Below, in pieces: positions 32,401-42,090 of a DNA stretch of 64,000 bases. The DNA lies in contig JAZKJV010003276.1 in the NCBI GenBank assembly GCA_037367405.1, forward strand, positions 248,001 to 312,000, read 5' to 3'. Under the pieces are notes generated by a model. It worked only from the letters and a program-made list of their open reading frames with translations, searched no databases and was not told the DNA's origin. The stretch's first letter is position 1. Each line of letters opens with the position of its first letter. The DNA comes from Ottelia alismoides. Its lineage: Eukaryota > Streptophyta > Magnoliopsida > Alismatales > Hydrocharitaceae. The translations under genes and the position numbers were made by a program.

Positions 32401-35400
32401 GCGGTATGTGATCTATGCTCTGTAGGCTATCCACCTTGGCTATCGATGGCTCAGCAAATAGAATATCTGATAGATCTGCAATGAATGATCTTTGCTCAGA
32501 GAGGAATGGCTCATCAAGATGTTCAATATCATTATCAACGAACGGCTCAGATATCTCAGCAATAATCTCAGAAAGATGTCTCTCATCTGTGCATAAATCA
32601 GGAAATTCAATGAATGGCTCAGATATCTGGACCTCAGAACTCTGCTCAAACTGCTCATCGGCAACTATCTCAATTGGACCACCAAGGGAGCTCATGTCGA
32701 CTGTGCTTTCCAGAGAGTCCTTTTGGGGAAAAGACTCCTGTGTATCTATAAAATCCGTGAAAAGGTCTGTCTCTTTGAATTCAGCAAGAAAATCACAGTC
32801 ATCTGGTTCTGATATTGCTTTCTCTGTATCATCTGTTGCTGGTGGCGGTGATGGTTTAGGATCAGAGATCGTCTCAATTTTCACATTGTCACTACGAGAG
32901 TGAAAGATGATCTCTCCAGTACCATAATCAACTGCTGCTTCGGCCGTTCGGAGGAACGGTCGACCTAGTATGATCGGGGTATGGAGTAACGGTGCAGAGG
33001 TGTCCATATCCATGACAACGAAATCAACAGGGAATTTCATTCCCTGCACCGTTACAATAACGTCCTCTAAAATGCCTCTTGGCCTCTTAATCGATCTATC
33101 GGCAAACTGAAGGATCATTCTGGTAGTTTTAAGAGGCCCTAACTGGAATTCAGTTAATAGAGAGGAAGGCATGAGATTAATGGAGGAACCGCTATCGAGA
33201 AGAGTACGATCAAATTCTTGATCAAAGATATGGCAACGGATGTGAGGTGCTCCCTTATCTTTCTTTTTCGGCGGAAGGTTGCTGATGGCATGAACTGTGG
33301 CCATGGTCAGGATGTGTTTCTCTGTTTCCTTTCGTCTGTTCTTCCTTGGTTGACGTTTTTGGGTACATGCCTCTTTCATTCCCTTTTTTACTGTAGGCAT
33401 GTATTCCATGGCTTTAAGTAGTGGCATCTTTAAAAAGATATTCTGTAAGATCTCAACCACTCCAGGATCAGATAGTGCTGTTTTTAATTTTTGAATTTTT
33501 TTAGCTTTGAGAGCAGAAGGAAATGGCACAGAATCAGAATAAACATGCAAACGTTCATTTCCTTTATTCAGAATGGAATCATCATGTACAAGAGGACAAC
33601 TAGAATCAGTCTGTATAGTGTTGTCCAATCTAGGTGAAGGAAAAACAGAATCTAAAACAGGACGGGATGCTGCTACTGGTGAAGAGGAAGAATCTGCGAC
33701 TGGTATATTCTCCCTTGCTGATGGTGATCTGCATCTGTCTGGTGAAGGTGGTGGTGAAGGCGGTGAAACTCCAGATGTGGGTGCTGCTATACTGGGCCTC
33801 TCGACTATTGGTGAAGGAGATGATGTAGAAGATGAAGCTCTCTCAGTGGACCGATCTCCTAACCCCAACTGCTGCGCAGGCAGCTGCAATCTCCTACCGC
33901 TCCTGAGATGAATGGTGTCAGATAAACATGTAAAATCAAGGGACATACCTGTCTCGGGGGTGGGTGGGCTTTTAGCTACCTGCTCTTTGCGTTTGAAATT
34001 ATTGGGGTTGGCTTCGACCTGTGCTGGAATTAGTGTCTTGGTGGTAGTCAGGTCATCGATCCGCTGAGTCAGTTCATTCATGTTCTTCATAATCAATACA
34101 AGTTGGTCCAGTGGTGGATTGACTGAAGGGGCCTCAGGTTGCTCATTGACTGGCTGTCGCTGAGACTGATAGTGCGGAGGCTGTTGGTACCCATACGGAT
34201 TCTGGTAATGAGGAGGAGGGGGGGAAGGATACTGTCCATAATATGCAGTCTGCTGCTGGTTCGGCTGAGGGAAATACATGGACTGCTGCTGTGGCTGGCC
34301 TTGTCTCCAGTTTTGGAACTGAGGTGGAGACTGATACTGAGGCTGGAACTGCTGGTGCTGGTACTGGTACTGCGGTCTGCCTCCTTGAGGCTGGTGGGTG
34401 GGCCTCTGACCCTGCTGTGAACCCAACTGGCCTTGCCCTGACGGACGGGGCTGGTTTCGCTCACGGTCGAACCAGATACCATTCACCTCCTGAATGATAG
34501 GTGGAGGTGGAGACTGCTGCTCAGGAATGTAGGCCACTTCTTGTTGGTACGGAACTATCTGATGTGCATGCTGCTGAGCTTGATCAGGTGTCTGCACGTA
34601 GTAGACATGTTGGACTGTAGATGGTCCTCTACCATTTTGCTGAGTGGAAGGAGTATGCTCCCTAGTAGAGGGGTCTACTACTGCATTTGTATTGTGGACT
34701 GCACTGATTGTACTCACAAGAAGTTCCAAATGCTTTGTTATCTCATCCAGCTTATCCAGGTTCTTTGTCCTCTGCTCGATCACATGAAGCTTATCGAGCT
34801 CCTTGGATCGCTTCTCAATAATGTCTACCTTGGATAGGTGGTTTCCAATGATAGCCAAGTCTATGCTATCCACCTTATCCACTTCTTGTATTGACGTCAT
34901 TTTGACATCCTTGTGGGGTACTGCAGGGGCGGTGACAGGGTGCTTCTGAAAAGCACGTGAAGAAGAAAGAGCTGCTGAACTTTCTGCCATCTCCTCAAAA
35001 ATTTGATAAAGGACATCCTCGTCCTTGTTAAAGTGGCTTCCCCCACAAGCGGCATCTACCAGCTTCTGGTTCTCAATGCTTAAACCCCCAAAGAAATTTT
35101 GTACAAGACTGGTCTTTGGAATATCATGATGGGGGCATTTCTCCGTCAGATCTTTGAAACATTCCCACGCCTCGTGAATAGGCTCTTGGGGCATCTGGGA
35201 GAAATTAGCAATCAGGGATCGCATTTGGTTGAGTCGTCCAAGTGGATAATACTTGTTCAGAAATGCAGATCTCAACTCTTCCCAAGTGGTGACAACCTTC
35301 CCCAAGTGATTTAACCAGTACAAGGCTTTTCCCATCAGGCTGAATGGAAAGGCGGTCATCTGCACTACCTCTAATGGAACGTTTGGGTAGTGTACTGTTC

Positions 35401-36058
35401 CACAAATGCGATCGAACTGCTGGAGGTGTATATAAGGTTCTTCATTAATATTTCCATGGAATATTGGGAGAAGAGGTAAAATAGTTGGCTTAAGCTCAAA
35501 ATGCCCATGAACCGCAGGGATTTGTATCCACGAATTTGTCTGCCCTGCCCCTGGATTATAAGCATCTTTGAGTGTAGGCTTAGGCTCTACATGAGGTTCT
35601 TCTCCATTCCCACCTCCAGGGTTTCTGTTATCCCCCCCTCTCCTGTCTTCTCTTTCTTGTCTTATCTCGAGAATCATCTCTCTCAATGTGGTTTGGAACT
35701 TAGCCTGCTCTGTTAACTGTGCTTGGATTGATTGAATGGAGGCTAGCATGGTACTGTTGATCTCGCTTTGTTCCGACATGGCTCCCTTTCCCTTTGGTGG
35801 CATTAAGTATTCGGCTTCTGACTCTGAAAATGTATATGCCACTCGATTAGTGCTCAGAATTGATGGAGTCTCAGGTATTAATTCGAGATTAAAGCCAATC
35901 TCAAATAGTGGATTTATGGATGTTGTGAATTTTGAAGTGGGGAAAGAGGAATATTCGTGAAGTGAGTCTCCCTGAATAGAAGGTGAACGGCTCGGAGCGT
36001 AGAATGAGTTCGCGGAGTCCGAACGAGAAATACTCCGGGCCGACATCTTCGAAATCAA
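29408..36058 (-). CDS. gag-pol: Gag-Pol polyprotein, internal copy A (intact, 2216 aa)
   Basis: Single uninterrupted frame encoding the full Athila-like polyprotein. Retrotrans_gag-like domain at about residues 195-360; Q/P/Y-rich low-complexity segment about 500-650; aspartic protease with LLDSGSS (Asp near 955); RT about 1290-1520 with EVFMDDF (Asp pair 1484-1485); RNase H with TDASDF (Asp near 1631) and YTDHTAIRYL (near 1697); integrase with HHCC finger about 1836-1883 and D-D-E at about 1911, 1970 and 2006. No CCHC knuckle was seen. Start chosen as the first ATG of the frame; a second ATG four codons on (MSARS) is also possible. Copy A differs from copy B and the family consensus at two integrase positions: LWWPTLF reads LCWPTLF (residue 1863) and SDGG reads SDGR (1972), next to a catalytic Asp. 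The protein may therefore be full length but impaired. Confidence 0.93.
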   Translation of the reverse strand: MISKMSARSISRSDSANSFYAPSRSPSIQGDSLHEYSSFPTSKFTTSINPLFEIGFNLELIPETPSILSTNRVAYTFSESEAEYLMPPKGKGAMSEQSEINSTMLASIQSIQAQLTEQAKFQTTLREMILEIRQEREDRRGGDNRNPGGGNGEEPHVEPKPTLKDAYNPGAGQTNSWIQIPAVHGHFELKPTILPLLPIFHGNINEEPYIHLQQFDRICGTVHYPNVPLEVVQMTAFPFSLMGKALYWLNHLGKVVTTWEELRSAFLNKYYPLGRLNQMRSLIANFSQMPQEPIHEAWECFKDLTEKCPHHDIPKTSLVQNFFGGLSIENQKLVDAACGGSHFNKDEDVLYQIFEEMAESSAALSSSRAFQKHPVTAPAVPHKDVKMTSIQEVDKVDSIDLAIIGNHLSKVDIIEKRSKELDKLHVIEQRTKNLDKLDEITKHLELLVSTISAVHNTNAVVDPSTREHTPSTQQNGRGPSTVQHVYYVQTPDQAQQHAHQIVPYQQEVAYIPEQQSPPPPIIQEVNGIWFDRERNQPRPSGQGQLGSQQGQRPTHQPQGGRPQYQYQHQQFQPQYQSPPQFQNWRQGQPQQQSMYFPQPNQQQTAYYGQYPSPPPPHYQNPYGYQQPPHYQSQRQPVNEQPEAPSVNPPLDQLVLIMKNMNELTQRIDDLTTTKTLIPAQVEANPNNFKRKEQVAKSPPTPETGMSLDFTCLSDTIHLRSGRRLQLPAQQLGLGDRSTERASSSTSSPSPIVERPSIAAPTSGVSPPSPPPSPDRCRSPSARENIPVADSSSSPVAASRPVLDSVFPSPRLDNTIQTDSSCPLVHDDSILNKGNERLHVYSDSVPFPSALKAKKIQKLKTALSDPGVVEILQNIFLKMPLLKAMEYMPTVKKGMKEACTQKRQPRKNRRKETEKHILTMATVHAISNLPPKKKDKGAPHIRCHIFDQEFDRTLLDSGSSINLMPSSLLTEFQLGPLKTTRMILQFADRSIKRPRGILEDVIVTVQGMKFPVDFVVMDMDTSAPLLHTPIILGRPFLRTAEAAVDYGTGEIIFHSRSDNVKIETISDPKPSPPPATDDTEKAISEPDDCDFLAEFKETDLFTDFIDTQESFPQKDSLESTVDMSSLGGPIEIVADEQFEQSSEVQISEPFIEFPDLCTDERHLSEIIAEISEPFVDNDIEHLDEPFLSEQRSFIADLSDILFAEPSIAKVDSLQSIDHIPPTSAVAEVITELIQTPPELKVLPSTLKYAFLAGPPQMFPVILSSRLTAEQESRVLEVLGRNRKAIGWNISDLRGINPALCSHHIYLEDDCKPSRECQRRLNPNLREVVMKEIKKWCDAGFIYPISDSKWVSPLHVVPKKSGITIVKNDRGEEIPTRVPTSWRVCVDYRRLNSATKKDHFPLPFIDQIIERLAGKEFFCFLDGYSGYNQVAIAPEDQEKTTFTCPFGTYAFRRMPFGLCNAPATFQRCMLAVFADMVGNFLEVFMDDFSVYGDSFDTCLAHLDRVLQRCCEVNLVLSWEKSHFMVTNGIVLGHVISKHGMEVDPAKIEVISKLEPPQNLKQLRSFLGHVGFYRRFIKDFSKIARPLTELLCKETDFVVDEKVLLAFNQMKEMVTSAPILQPPDWSLPFEIMTDASDFAVGAVLGQRRDGIPFAIHYASKTLDEAQRNYTVTEKEMLAVVFGLEKFRSYLIGSHVIVYTDHTAIRYLQAKKDAKPRLIRWILLLQEFDLEIRDKPGVKNVVADHLSRITDTETSEQNMIPISETFPDETILSVDSLPWYADIVNYLVSEKVPQDWPKYKIDKFLSEIHYYQWEDPYLFREGADCIWRRCIPQEEHTSVLEHCHKLESGGHHSGKRTAAKVLQSGLCWPTLFKDATEYVRGCTDCQKMGGTIGSKDTMPLRYIQISDVFDAWGIDFMGPFPVSQGFQYILLAVDYVSRWVEAIPTRAADSRTVCSFLKDHIIARFGIPKILISDGRSHFINREVKKLVKEYAIEHRVASPYHPQTNGLAEISNREIKTILQKLVRPDRKNWSQMLDSVLWAYRTAYKSPLGMSPYRLVYGKPCHLPVELIHKSLWALRVCNLDYEKGGKNRKLDLNKLLEFRDFAYDNSLMYKEKVKRWHDKHIRRKTFSPDQKVWLFDAKLKLFPGKLKSKWSGPFIVRAVRDNGSIVISGLSSNAQPFVVNGQLLKPYLDHDTFLSVVDSISLVSDDDLLIPPFASDT

Positions 36059-37270
36059 TAGGCAGGATGCGAGAGCACGAATGTCAATGCAAGAGTGAAA
36101 GTGAATGAAGGCGCAAATTGCGCAGAAGGATCTTTAGCACTAACAAGCAAACACAATACAAACCCCCAGTTCACCAACTCAACTCAATGTGAAGACCGTG
36201 AAGGTTCGGTCAATTATCTTGTTGATTTTAGAGTTTGGTGATAATTACAAAGTTGTACAAACACTTAGGCTGAATTATGGGATTTGGGCACTAACCTTAG
36301 TGTGTGCGCGAGCAAGTAAAAATGAATACAATGAGGGGGTTACTCTCCCCAAGACAATGATTTTTCTTTGTATTTTTTTTAGGGTCGAGTTTTCTTTAGC
36401 AGTCCCGGTTTTAGGCATTTGTCACTTGGTTAAGATATTTTCAAAGAATCGCCTACCGAGTGTCCAATTTCCTTTTTAACTTATGTGAGTGAAAACAAGG
36501 GAGGAGATCGGAAATGCCAATGCGCGATTAAAAATGATGATGCATGCAGGGGTTAGAGATGCGTACCTTGTCGCCAGCACTCTACATGCAAGTGATCCGC
36601 GCAGAATTTAAATACAGAAAATAAACTAACCTATATGCAATGCAAGTAAACCGTCCTAGATGATAACTTCTATTAACGGGCAAGAACAGGTTAATTTGAC
36701 TAAGTCCAAATTACGATCTACTCTATAGGCACAGAAATTCTTGTTTAGGGTGTTTGGACCTAATTAATTACCTGGCTCAAGCAAATTAATTAAAGCAATC
36801 AATAGGTGGCTTTCAAAATCCGCTAAAAACAAAGAAAATAAAGGCGATGAAAACAAATCCGGTGAGGTCCCCCAAGTGCACCGGCACTTGGCGAAACAGA
36901 CCCCGCAACAAATGAATGTCCTGTTACAAAGTTCAAATGGAAAAGAAACTCTCTCTCTCTCTTTCTCTCTCTCCTTTTCTCTCTTTTTTTTCGCTTCTTC
37001 TCTTTTTCTCACGCTATCCTGCGGCTTGGTGAAGAATCAAGCCGCCTCCACGTCGCTTGGGTGCTTCGGCTCTCCTAGGATCGCCTCCTTCGCTCCGCGG
37101 GCCCTCGCAAGAAAAATAGAAGAAAATGTGTAAGAAAAACAATTATCAAATATGAGAAAAGAAGAGAAAAAAATGAAATGAATGCAGTGATATAAACAAT
37201 GAAGTGAATGGCAAAAAATGCAACCAAGAATAGCAGGTCAAAAGAGAAACCTAACTACCCTCGCCGTGCC
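36059..37270 (-). other. Untranslated leader, internal copy A
   Basis: About 1.2 kb between PBS and gag. Contains a CT-rich tract (36950-36995), the covarying hairpin (36872-36891), a donor-like sense AAG|GTACGC (36561-36566 plus flank), TGCATGCA (36541-36548) and an acceptor-like tract TTTGCTTGTTAG (AG at 36140-36141). No coding sequence is supported. Confidence 0.65.
36872..36891. promoter_or_regulatory. Leader hairpin, copy A
   Basis: Perfect 7-bp stem CCAAGTG / CACTTGG, loop CACCGG. Compared with element 1 (CCGAGTG / CACTCGG), both members of one base pair changed together. The same hairpin is at 49554-49573 in copy B. Confidence 0.65.
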
Positions 37271-37288
37271 TCCCCGGCAACGACGCCA
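37271..37288 (-). promoter_or_regulatory. Primer-binding site (tRNA-Asp), copy A
   Basis: TCCCCGGCAACGACGCCA, 17 of 18 identical to the tRNA-Asp 3' end, 3 nt from the middle LTR. The single change (G to A at a CG) is absent from copy B. Confidence 0.9.
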
Positions 37289-37291
37289 TTT

Positions 37292-39972
37292 TGTTGAGTC
37301 GGATTTCGGGGGATTTTTTTAATTTTTTTCTTTTTATCCCCGGCAACGGCAAAATTTTATTGAGCAAGGAATTTATTGCCGGGTTGGAAAGTTAATGGTG
37401 GTAAAAAGGTCGTTGTTTTTCCCCAAAACCCGCGTTCAACAAAAGATTATTTTTTTTTATTTTAATTTTTTTTTGGATCACAAATAACATTTATTTCAAT
37501 AAAAAGATCAAGCAAGTTCAAGTTCTGCAGATCAGGGACCAAATTGTAATTACTGAAAAGTTATGCACTGAAATATGAAGAGTTAAAGTTCTTGCAATGT
37601 ATAAATAAAAGAAATAAAGCACAGGAGAGAAATTGCAATTTTTACCAATATATCATGTGCTTGGCATGTGCTTCAGGCTCTGGCAGGGACGGATTTGTAA
37701 ATTTGAGATCCTCCAGGGGACTAGATGTAAATTTCCCCTTTATTTTAATCCAAAACCCTAATGAGGGTTTCGTTCTTTGCAAGAGGGGCAAACAGGGGGG
37801 CAACGGCGCTGCCTTCACCTCTTCTTCCTTCCGCACGAGGCGGCGGCTGGTGGAGATGCGAGCGGGGCCGTCAATGGCGCGAGGAGGTCGGTGGACTGGA
37901 GGTCGGCCTGGAGCGAGGTGCGGTTAAGAGGCGCGCAGCTGCGCGCTGTCGAGGCGCGACGGCGCGGTGAGGTCGCGGCCAAGATCGGGGCGGCGCGGGG
38001 CTTCAGAGGCGGAGGCGAATGATGCGGCGCCGCCCCAAACGGCGGAGGAGGAAGGCGCGGGTGCGGACTGGAGGTCGGCCTGGAGCGAGCTGGGGCGCCG
38101 CGCGCGGGCTGCACGCGTGGCCGCGCGTGGTGGTGCTGCGTTCTTCGTCGGGCGGAATGGAGCAGAGCGGGTGGCGGGGCGCGCCGCTGCTATGACGGCT
38201 CTGCGGCCTGCGGATGAGTGGCGGTGGTGGAGATGATGGGGGGGGCGGCGGCGCTGGACTGCGGCCGTCCCCTCTCGTTTTTTTTTGTTTTTTTTGTAAT
38301 TTTTTAAATGATGTAAACAGTAAATAAAAAAGAAAAAGCTTTTTTTTTTGTAAATACGAAAATAGGAAAAGAAATGATAAAGAATTTTTTTTAGTTTTTT
38401 TATAATATTTTCCTGCAAAACAAACGTTAGATAGAATAGAGGTTTTTTTTATTATCCTGCAAAACAAACGTTAGAACTAAAAGAATTTTTTTTATTTATC
38501 TACAAAATCGGGAAGTGCATGGGGATTCGGCGAACTTGGGAGAATGAATCCGATTCTCCGACCACCGAACGCGGCTGGAGTTGATAGATCGTGGGAGGTA
38601 GAAAATAGAACGTGGAGAGATTGCGAAGATGAGATGGAAAAATCGAGTCGGTGGCGAATAAAAATCGAGATGGAGATTTTTAAGATCTAGAAAAAAAAAA
38701 TGACGAGAAAAAAAAATGATGAACTAAACTACGATTAAACTAGGTAAAAACACGAAGAAAAATTTGGATCTCACCTTAGGAGCGGAAAATGGACCGTGAT
38801 CGCCTCGACAAGGCCGACTCGCTGTCACCGGGCGGCTTGGAGGCTAGGCACAATTCTCGACGAAATTTTCTCTCGGAGATCGGGCTCCTCTCTCTAATGA
38901 TTGATCAGGTTGGAATGAGGGAGATGGAGCCATATAAATAGAAAAGAGATGAATTTTGAATTTTGAAGAAGATAAGAGAGATTTTTGAATTTTTTTGGTG
39001 GAAGAGATAACATGAGAGATAAAATAGAAGGACAAAATTATCTATTTTTTTTGAATTTTCGTCACTTTATTTATTGGATTTTGAAAATGTTATTTTTTTA
39101 ATTTTTTATGATGGTTGGTTAAAAATTGCAACTATATACATATACTATACACATATATGGTATTAAATACAAGGATAAATGGGGAAATTAGCCTCTTTTT
39201 TTTTGTTTTAAGAATTTTATTAATTTTTTTACTTTTATTTTTGTTTTAAGTAATTAGTAAAAATATTTACAACTATATATACAAATACAATATACATAAA
39301 ATACAAGGGAAAATTGCACAAACCACCCCAGAAAACCGACTTTTCAACCGTAACTCCAAAAATTATAAAATCACAGTCATTTTGAAGATAATTTAATTTA
39401 GAACTCAATGGAAGTGATATTTGTTCAATTTGAGATCATATGGAGCCGGAATTGATATTTCAATTAGTGCTTAGTGGCTTTTTCCAAGTGTGGCTACTTT
39501 TATTCTGTACATGATTTAATTGTGCAATCAGTTTTGTTAAGTAGGACCCATTTTTATTTACAACTTTGATTTTGAATGTTATTTGATTTGGGGTCAATTA
39601 AGGTACAAATAAATTAGTGTTAGTTTTATACAGATATACACAAAATAAGTGAGAAACACATTTTTTTTGGATTTTCTGGTTGAGGACCCTATCTCCCCCT
39701 ACTTTATTCCTGGTCGATCAGGTCAAGTCTTGACCTTCTCTCGGGGTTCGGGTCAGCCTGTATACAGTCTTCCCTTTTTTTTTATTTTCTTTTCTTTATT
39801 TTTCTTTTCTTTCTTTCTTTATTTATTTTAGGTTAAAATTAGTAAGGAATGTACAATATTTACACACAAATGCAAGTTAGTAAGAATATGGAGTTAGCGT
39901 TATATGCATGTGTTTTATAAAGGATTTTAAGCTAAAATAAATGAATAAAGATGACGAATCGCAGATTCATCA
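37292..39972 (-). mobile_element. LTR2 (shared middle LTR of the tandem)
   Basis: 2681 bp. It serves at once as 5' LTR of copy A and 3' LTR of copy B. Same ends and internal order as LTR1. It has the most private differences by eye (for example ATCAGGGACC near 37532, GGCGGTGGTGG near 38221, TCTAATGATTG near 38893, AGAACTCAATGG near 39401). Not flanked by a target-site duplication. Confidence 0.92.
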
Positions 39973-39987
39973 CCCCCCTATGCTTTA
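39973..39987 (-). promoter_or_regulatory. Polypurine tract, internal copy B
   Basis: Identical to that of copy A: sense TAAAGCATAGGGGGG directly before the LTR. Confidence 0.75.
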
Positions 39988-41572
39988 CCTTTGCTAGTCC
40001 CTTAGCAAACACTTATTTGAAAGAATAAGTGAAGAAGAAAAAGAAAGGGAAAATAAAGAAAGTAGGACAATATTGAGTGTTAAACTTATCTTCATAAAAT
40101 TGTAGTTTAGAGCTCTGTCGGACCTTTGGATTATTTGTGTGTCGGAACTTCTGTGAGACTTAGAATTTTAAAACCAACAGCCTTCAAGTTCTACACATCA
40201 TTGTCACAGTTTTGGCCCAGAAGTCATCTTAGATCGATCCTCTTCCCAAAGCATACCCTATGAACATTGAACAATCGACTCATGTGTGTGAAAAATTTTT
40301 AGCTCTTCCCATCCAGAATGCCGGACTACCATGCAAATCTCCTCTCCAATAACTCGTCCTCGGGGAGTCAGGTATTTCCTTCTAAGGTCTGTCGTGCTGT
40401 GTTCACAATCGAATTGGGGGAGAAGTTAGAAGAATGAGAAAAGAACTGGAGGGTGGTTTGGTGTAGACACCTCTCCTTGTGAAGCTGGCCAGTGTAGCCG
40501 AGTCTCCACCAAGATCTGCAGGTTTTCTTGAAGCTTGGACCTTTTTGGTCAGATTTTTATTTGGTAGTAGCTTCTTTGTATTTGGAGTTTTGGTGGTTCT
40601 GCTTGGATCTTATTGTGCCCCTACGGATATAGCATCTTTTTATTCCGTACATTTTTTGGGGTCTTAGAAAAAATTGTGCCCAGCCGTCCATCCCTTTTCC
40701 GAAGCTTTATTTCAACCCGTTACTCCGGTCTTTAGATTTCCACGCTACCAGAAAAGAAACTCACACAGTCTTCTAACATCCCGTCTGAGTTGAGCTAAGT
40801 GCATAGTGCGAGAGTACAAATTAATTCGCTATTCCAGAGTTGTACCCAGAATGAAGAGACCAGGTTAGACACTAAGGGTCAAATGCTGCACATTGTCATG
40901 TGGAACTCAAAGAATTAAGTCAAAGACCTGAAGCTTCTAAAATCCTATTTCTCGGTGAAGTTCCTCTTAGAATTAGGTGGATTAAGGTCCAACTAAGCTC
41001 CATTCTTCAATTTTATTCCAGACATAGTTTAAATATCAATACTATCCAGAAAAATGCACATGCAAATGCAGACTATGAACAATGCAGAGAGTTTTTTTGT
41101 TTTTTTGTTTTTTTGTTTTTTTTTTGAAGAATGATGCACATGTGAAAAGAACCAATTTTTTAAACAATTTTCTAATTTTGACTTTTTATGGATTTTTGAA
41201 GAAAAATGCAGATGTGAAAGAAAGGTTTTTTTTTAATGCAAATTTTTTATGATTTTTGGTTTTGTAGTTTTTTTTTTAAAGGAGAAAAGGTTAGTAATAT
41301 ATACAAGTATATACAAGAGACTTTTTTTTTGTTGTTTTTTTTTTGTTTTTGTTTTTATTTTTTTTCTCTCTCTCTTCCCTTTTTTTTGTTTTTTTGTTGT
41401 TGTTGTTGTTTTCTTTTTGTTGTTTTTTTTTGTTTTCTCTTTTTTTTTGTTTTTTTTTTGTTTTGTTTTTTTTTGTGTTGTTTTTTTTTGTTTGTTTTGT
41501 TTTTTGTTTTTTTTTGTTTTTGTGGATTTTATAAAATAAACACATAACCCTCCAAATAAATATATTTAAAAG
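39979..41572 (-). other. Non-coding spacer, copy B
   Basis: Counterpart of 27312-28890, nearly identical, with the same two 7-bp hairpins (39990-40009, 40011-40030) and a T/G-rich tract (41090-41525) of slightly different run lengths. No gene. Confidence 0.6.
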
Positions 41573-41622
41573 TACGAGTTATGTCTAAAGTATATATACA
41601 ATATATACGACACCCCCCTATA

Positions 41623-41998
41623 CTTAGCTCGAACTATGTCCTCATAGTGATCAGAGAGCGACAAAGGAAGACATAACTCGTGCTAAGCAAAGAGAGGTGA
41701 AAAGACTCCTATGCTACAACGACTCAAAGAAAAGATAAAAATGAAGAGAAGTTGGTGATCCCCCCCTATACTTAGGATCAATTAATCCTAAGTATAGTGG
41801 AATGTACAAAGGGGAAAACCGATGAAGAGAATGTACAGACTCACAAAGACACGATATGAACAACATCACCCCCCTATACTTAGGGTAGAGTATCCCTAAG
41901 TATAGGCAACAACAACAAGGGTGATAAATAGGACGAATATGAACAACACAAATCCTTCACCCCCCCTATACTTAGGATAAAGCACATCCTAAGTATAG
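41623..41998 (-). repeat. Array of four 3' UTR stem-loops, copy B
   Basis: H1 41623-41687, H2 41766-41797, H3 41873-41906, H4 41966-41998. The arms are identical to copy A. Confidence 0.9.
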
Positions 41999-42003
41999 CA
42001 TAT

Positions 42004-42021
42004 ACACACACACACACACAC
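42004..42021. repeat. (AC)9 microsatellite, copy B
   Basis: One unit longer than in copy A (29323-29338). Confidence 0.9.
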
Positions 42022-42090
42022 GGAAAAGGGGTGAATGATAAAACGGGAGAAGACGGAGTGAAACGAAAGGATATACAAGAGGTGTTGAGC

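Noticed and set aside
32415..32903. Plus-strand ORF of 162 codons (also at 45098-45586)
   Set aside because: It lies antisense within the acidic linker of gag-pol and is conserved only because the two units are near-identical copies. No recognisable domain.
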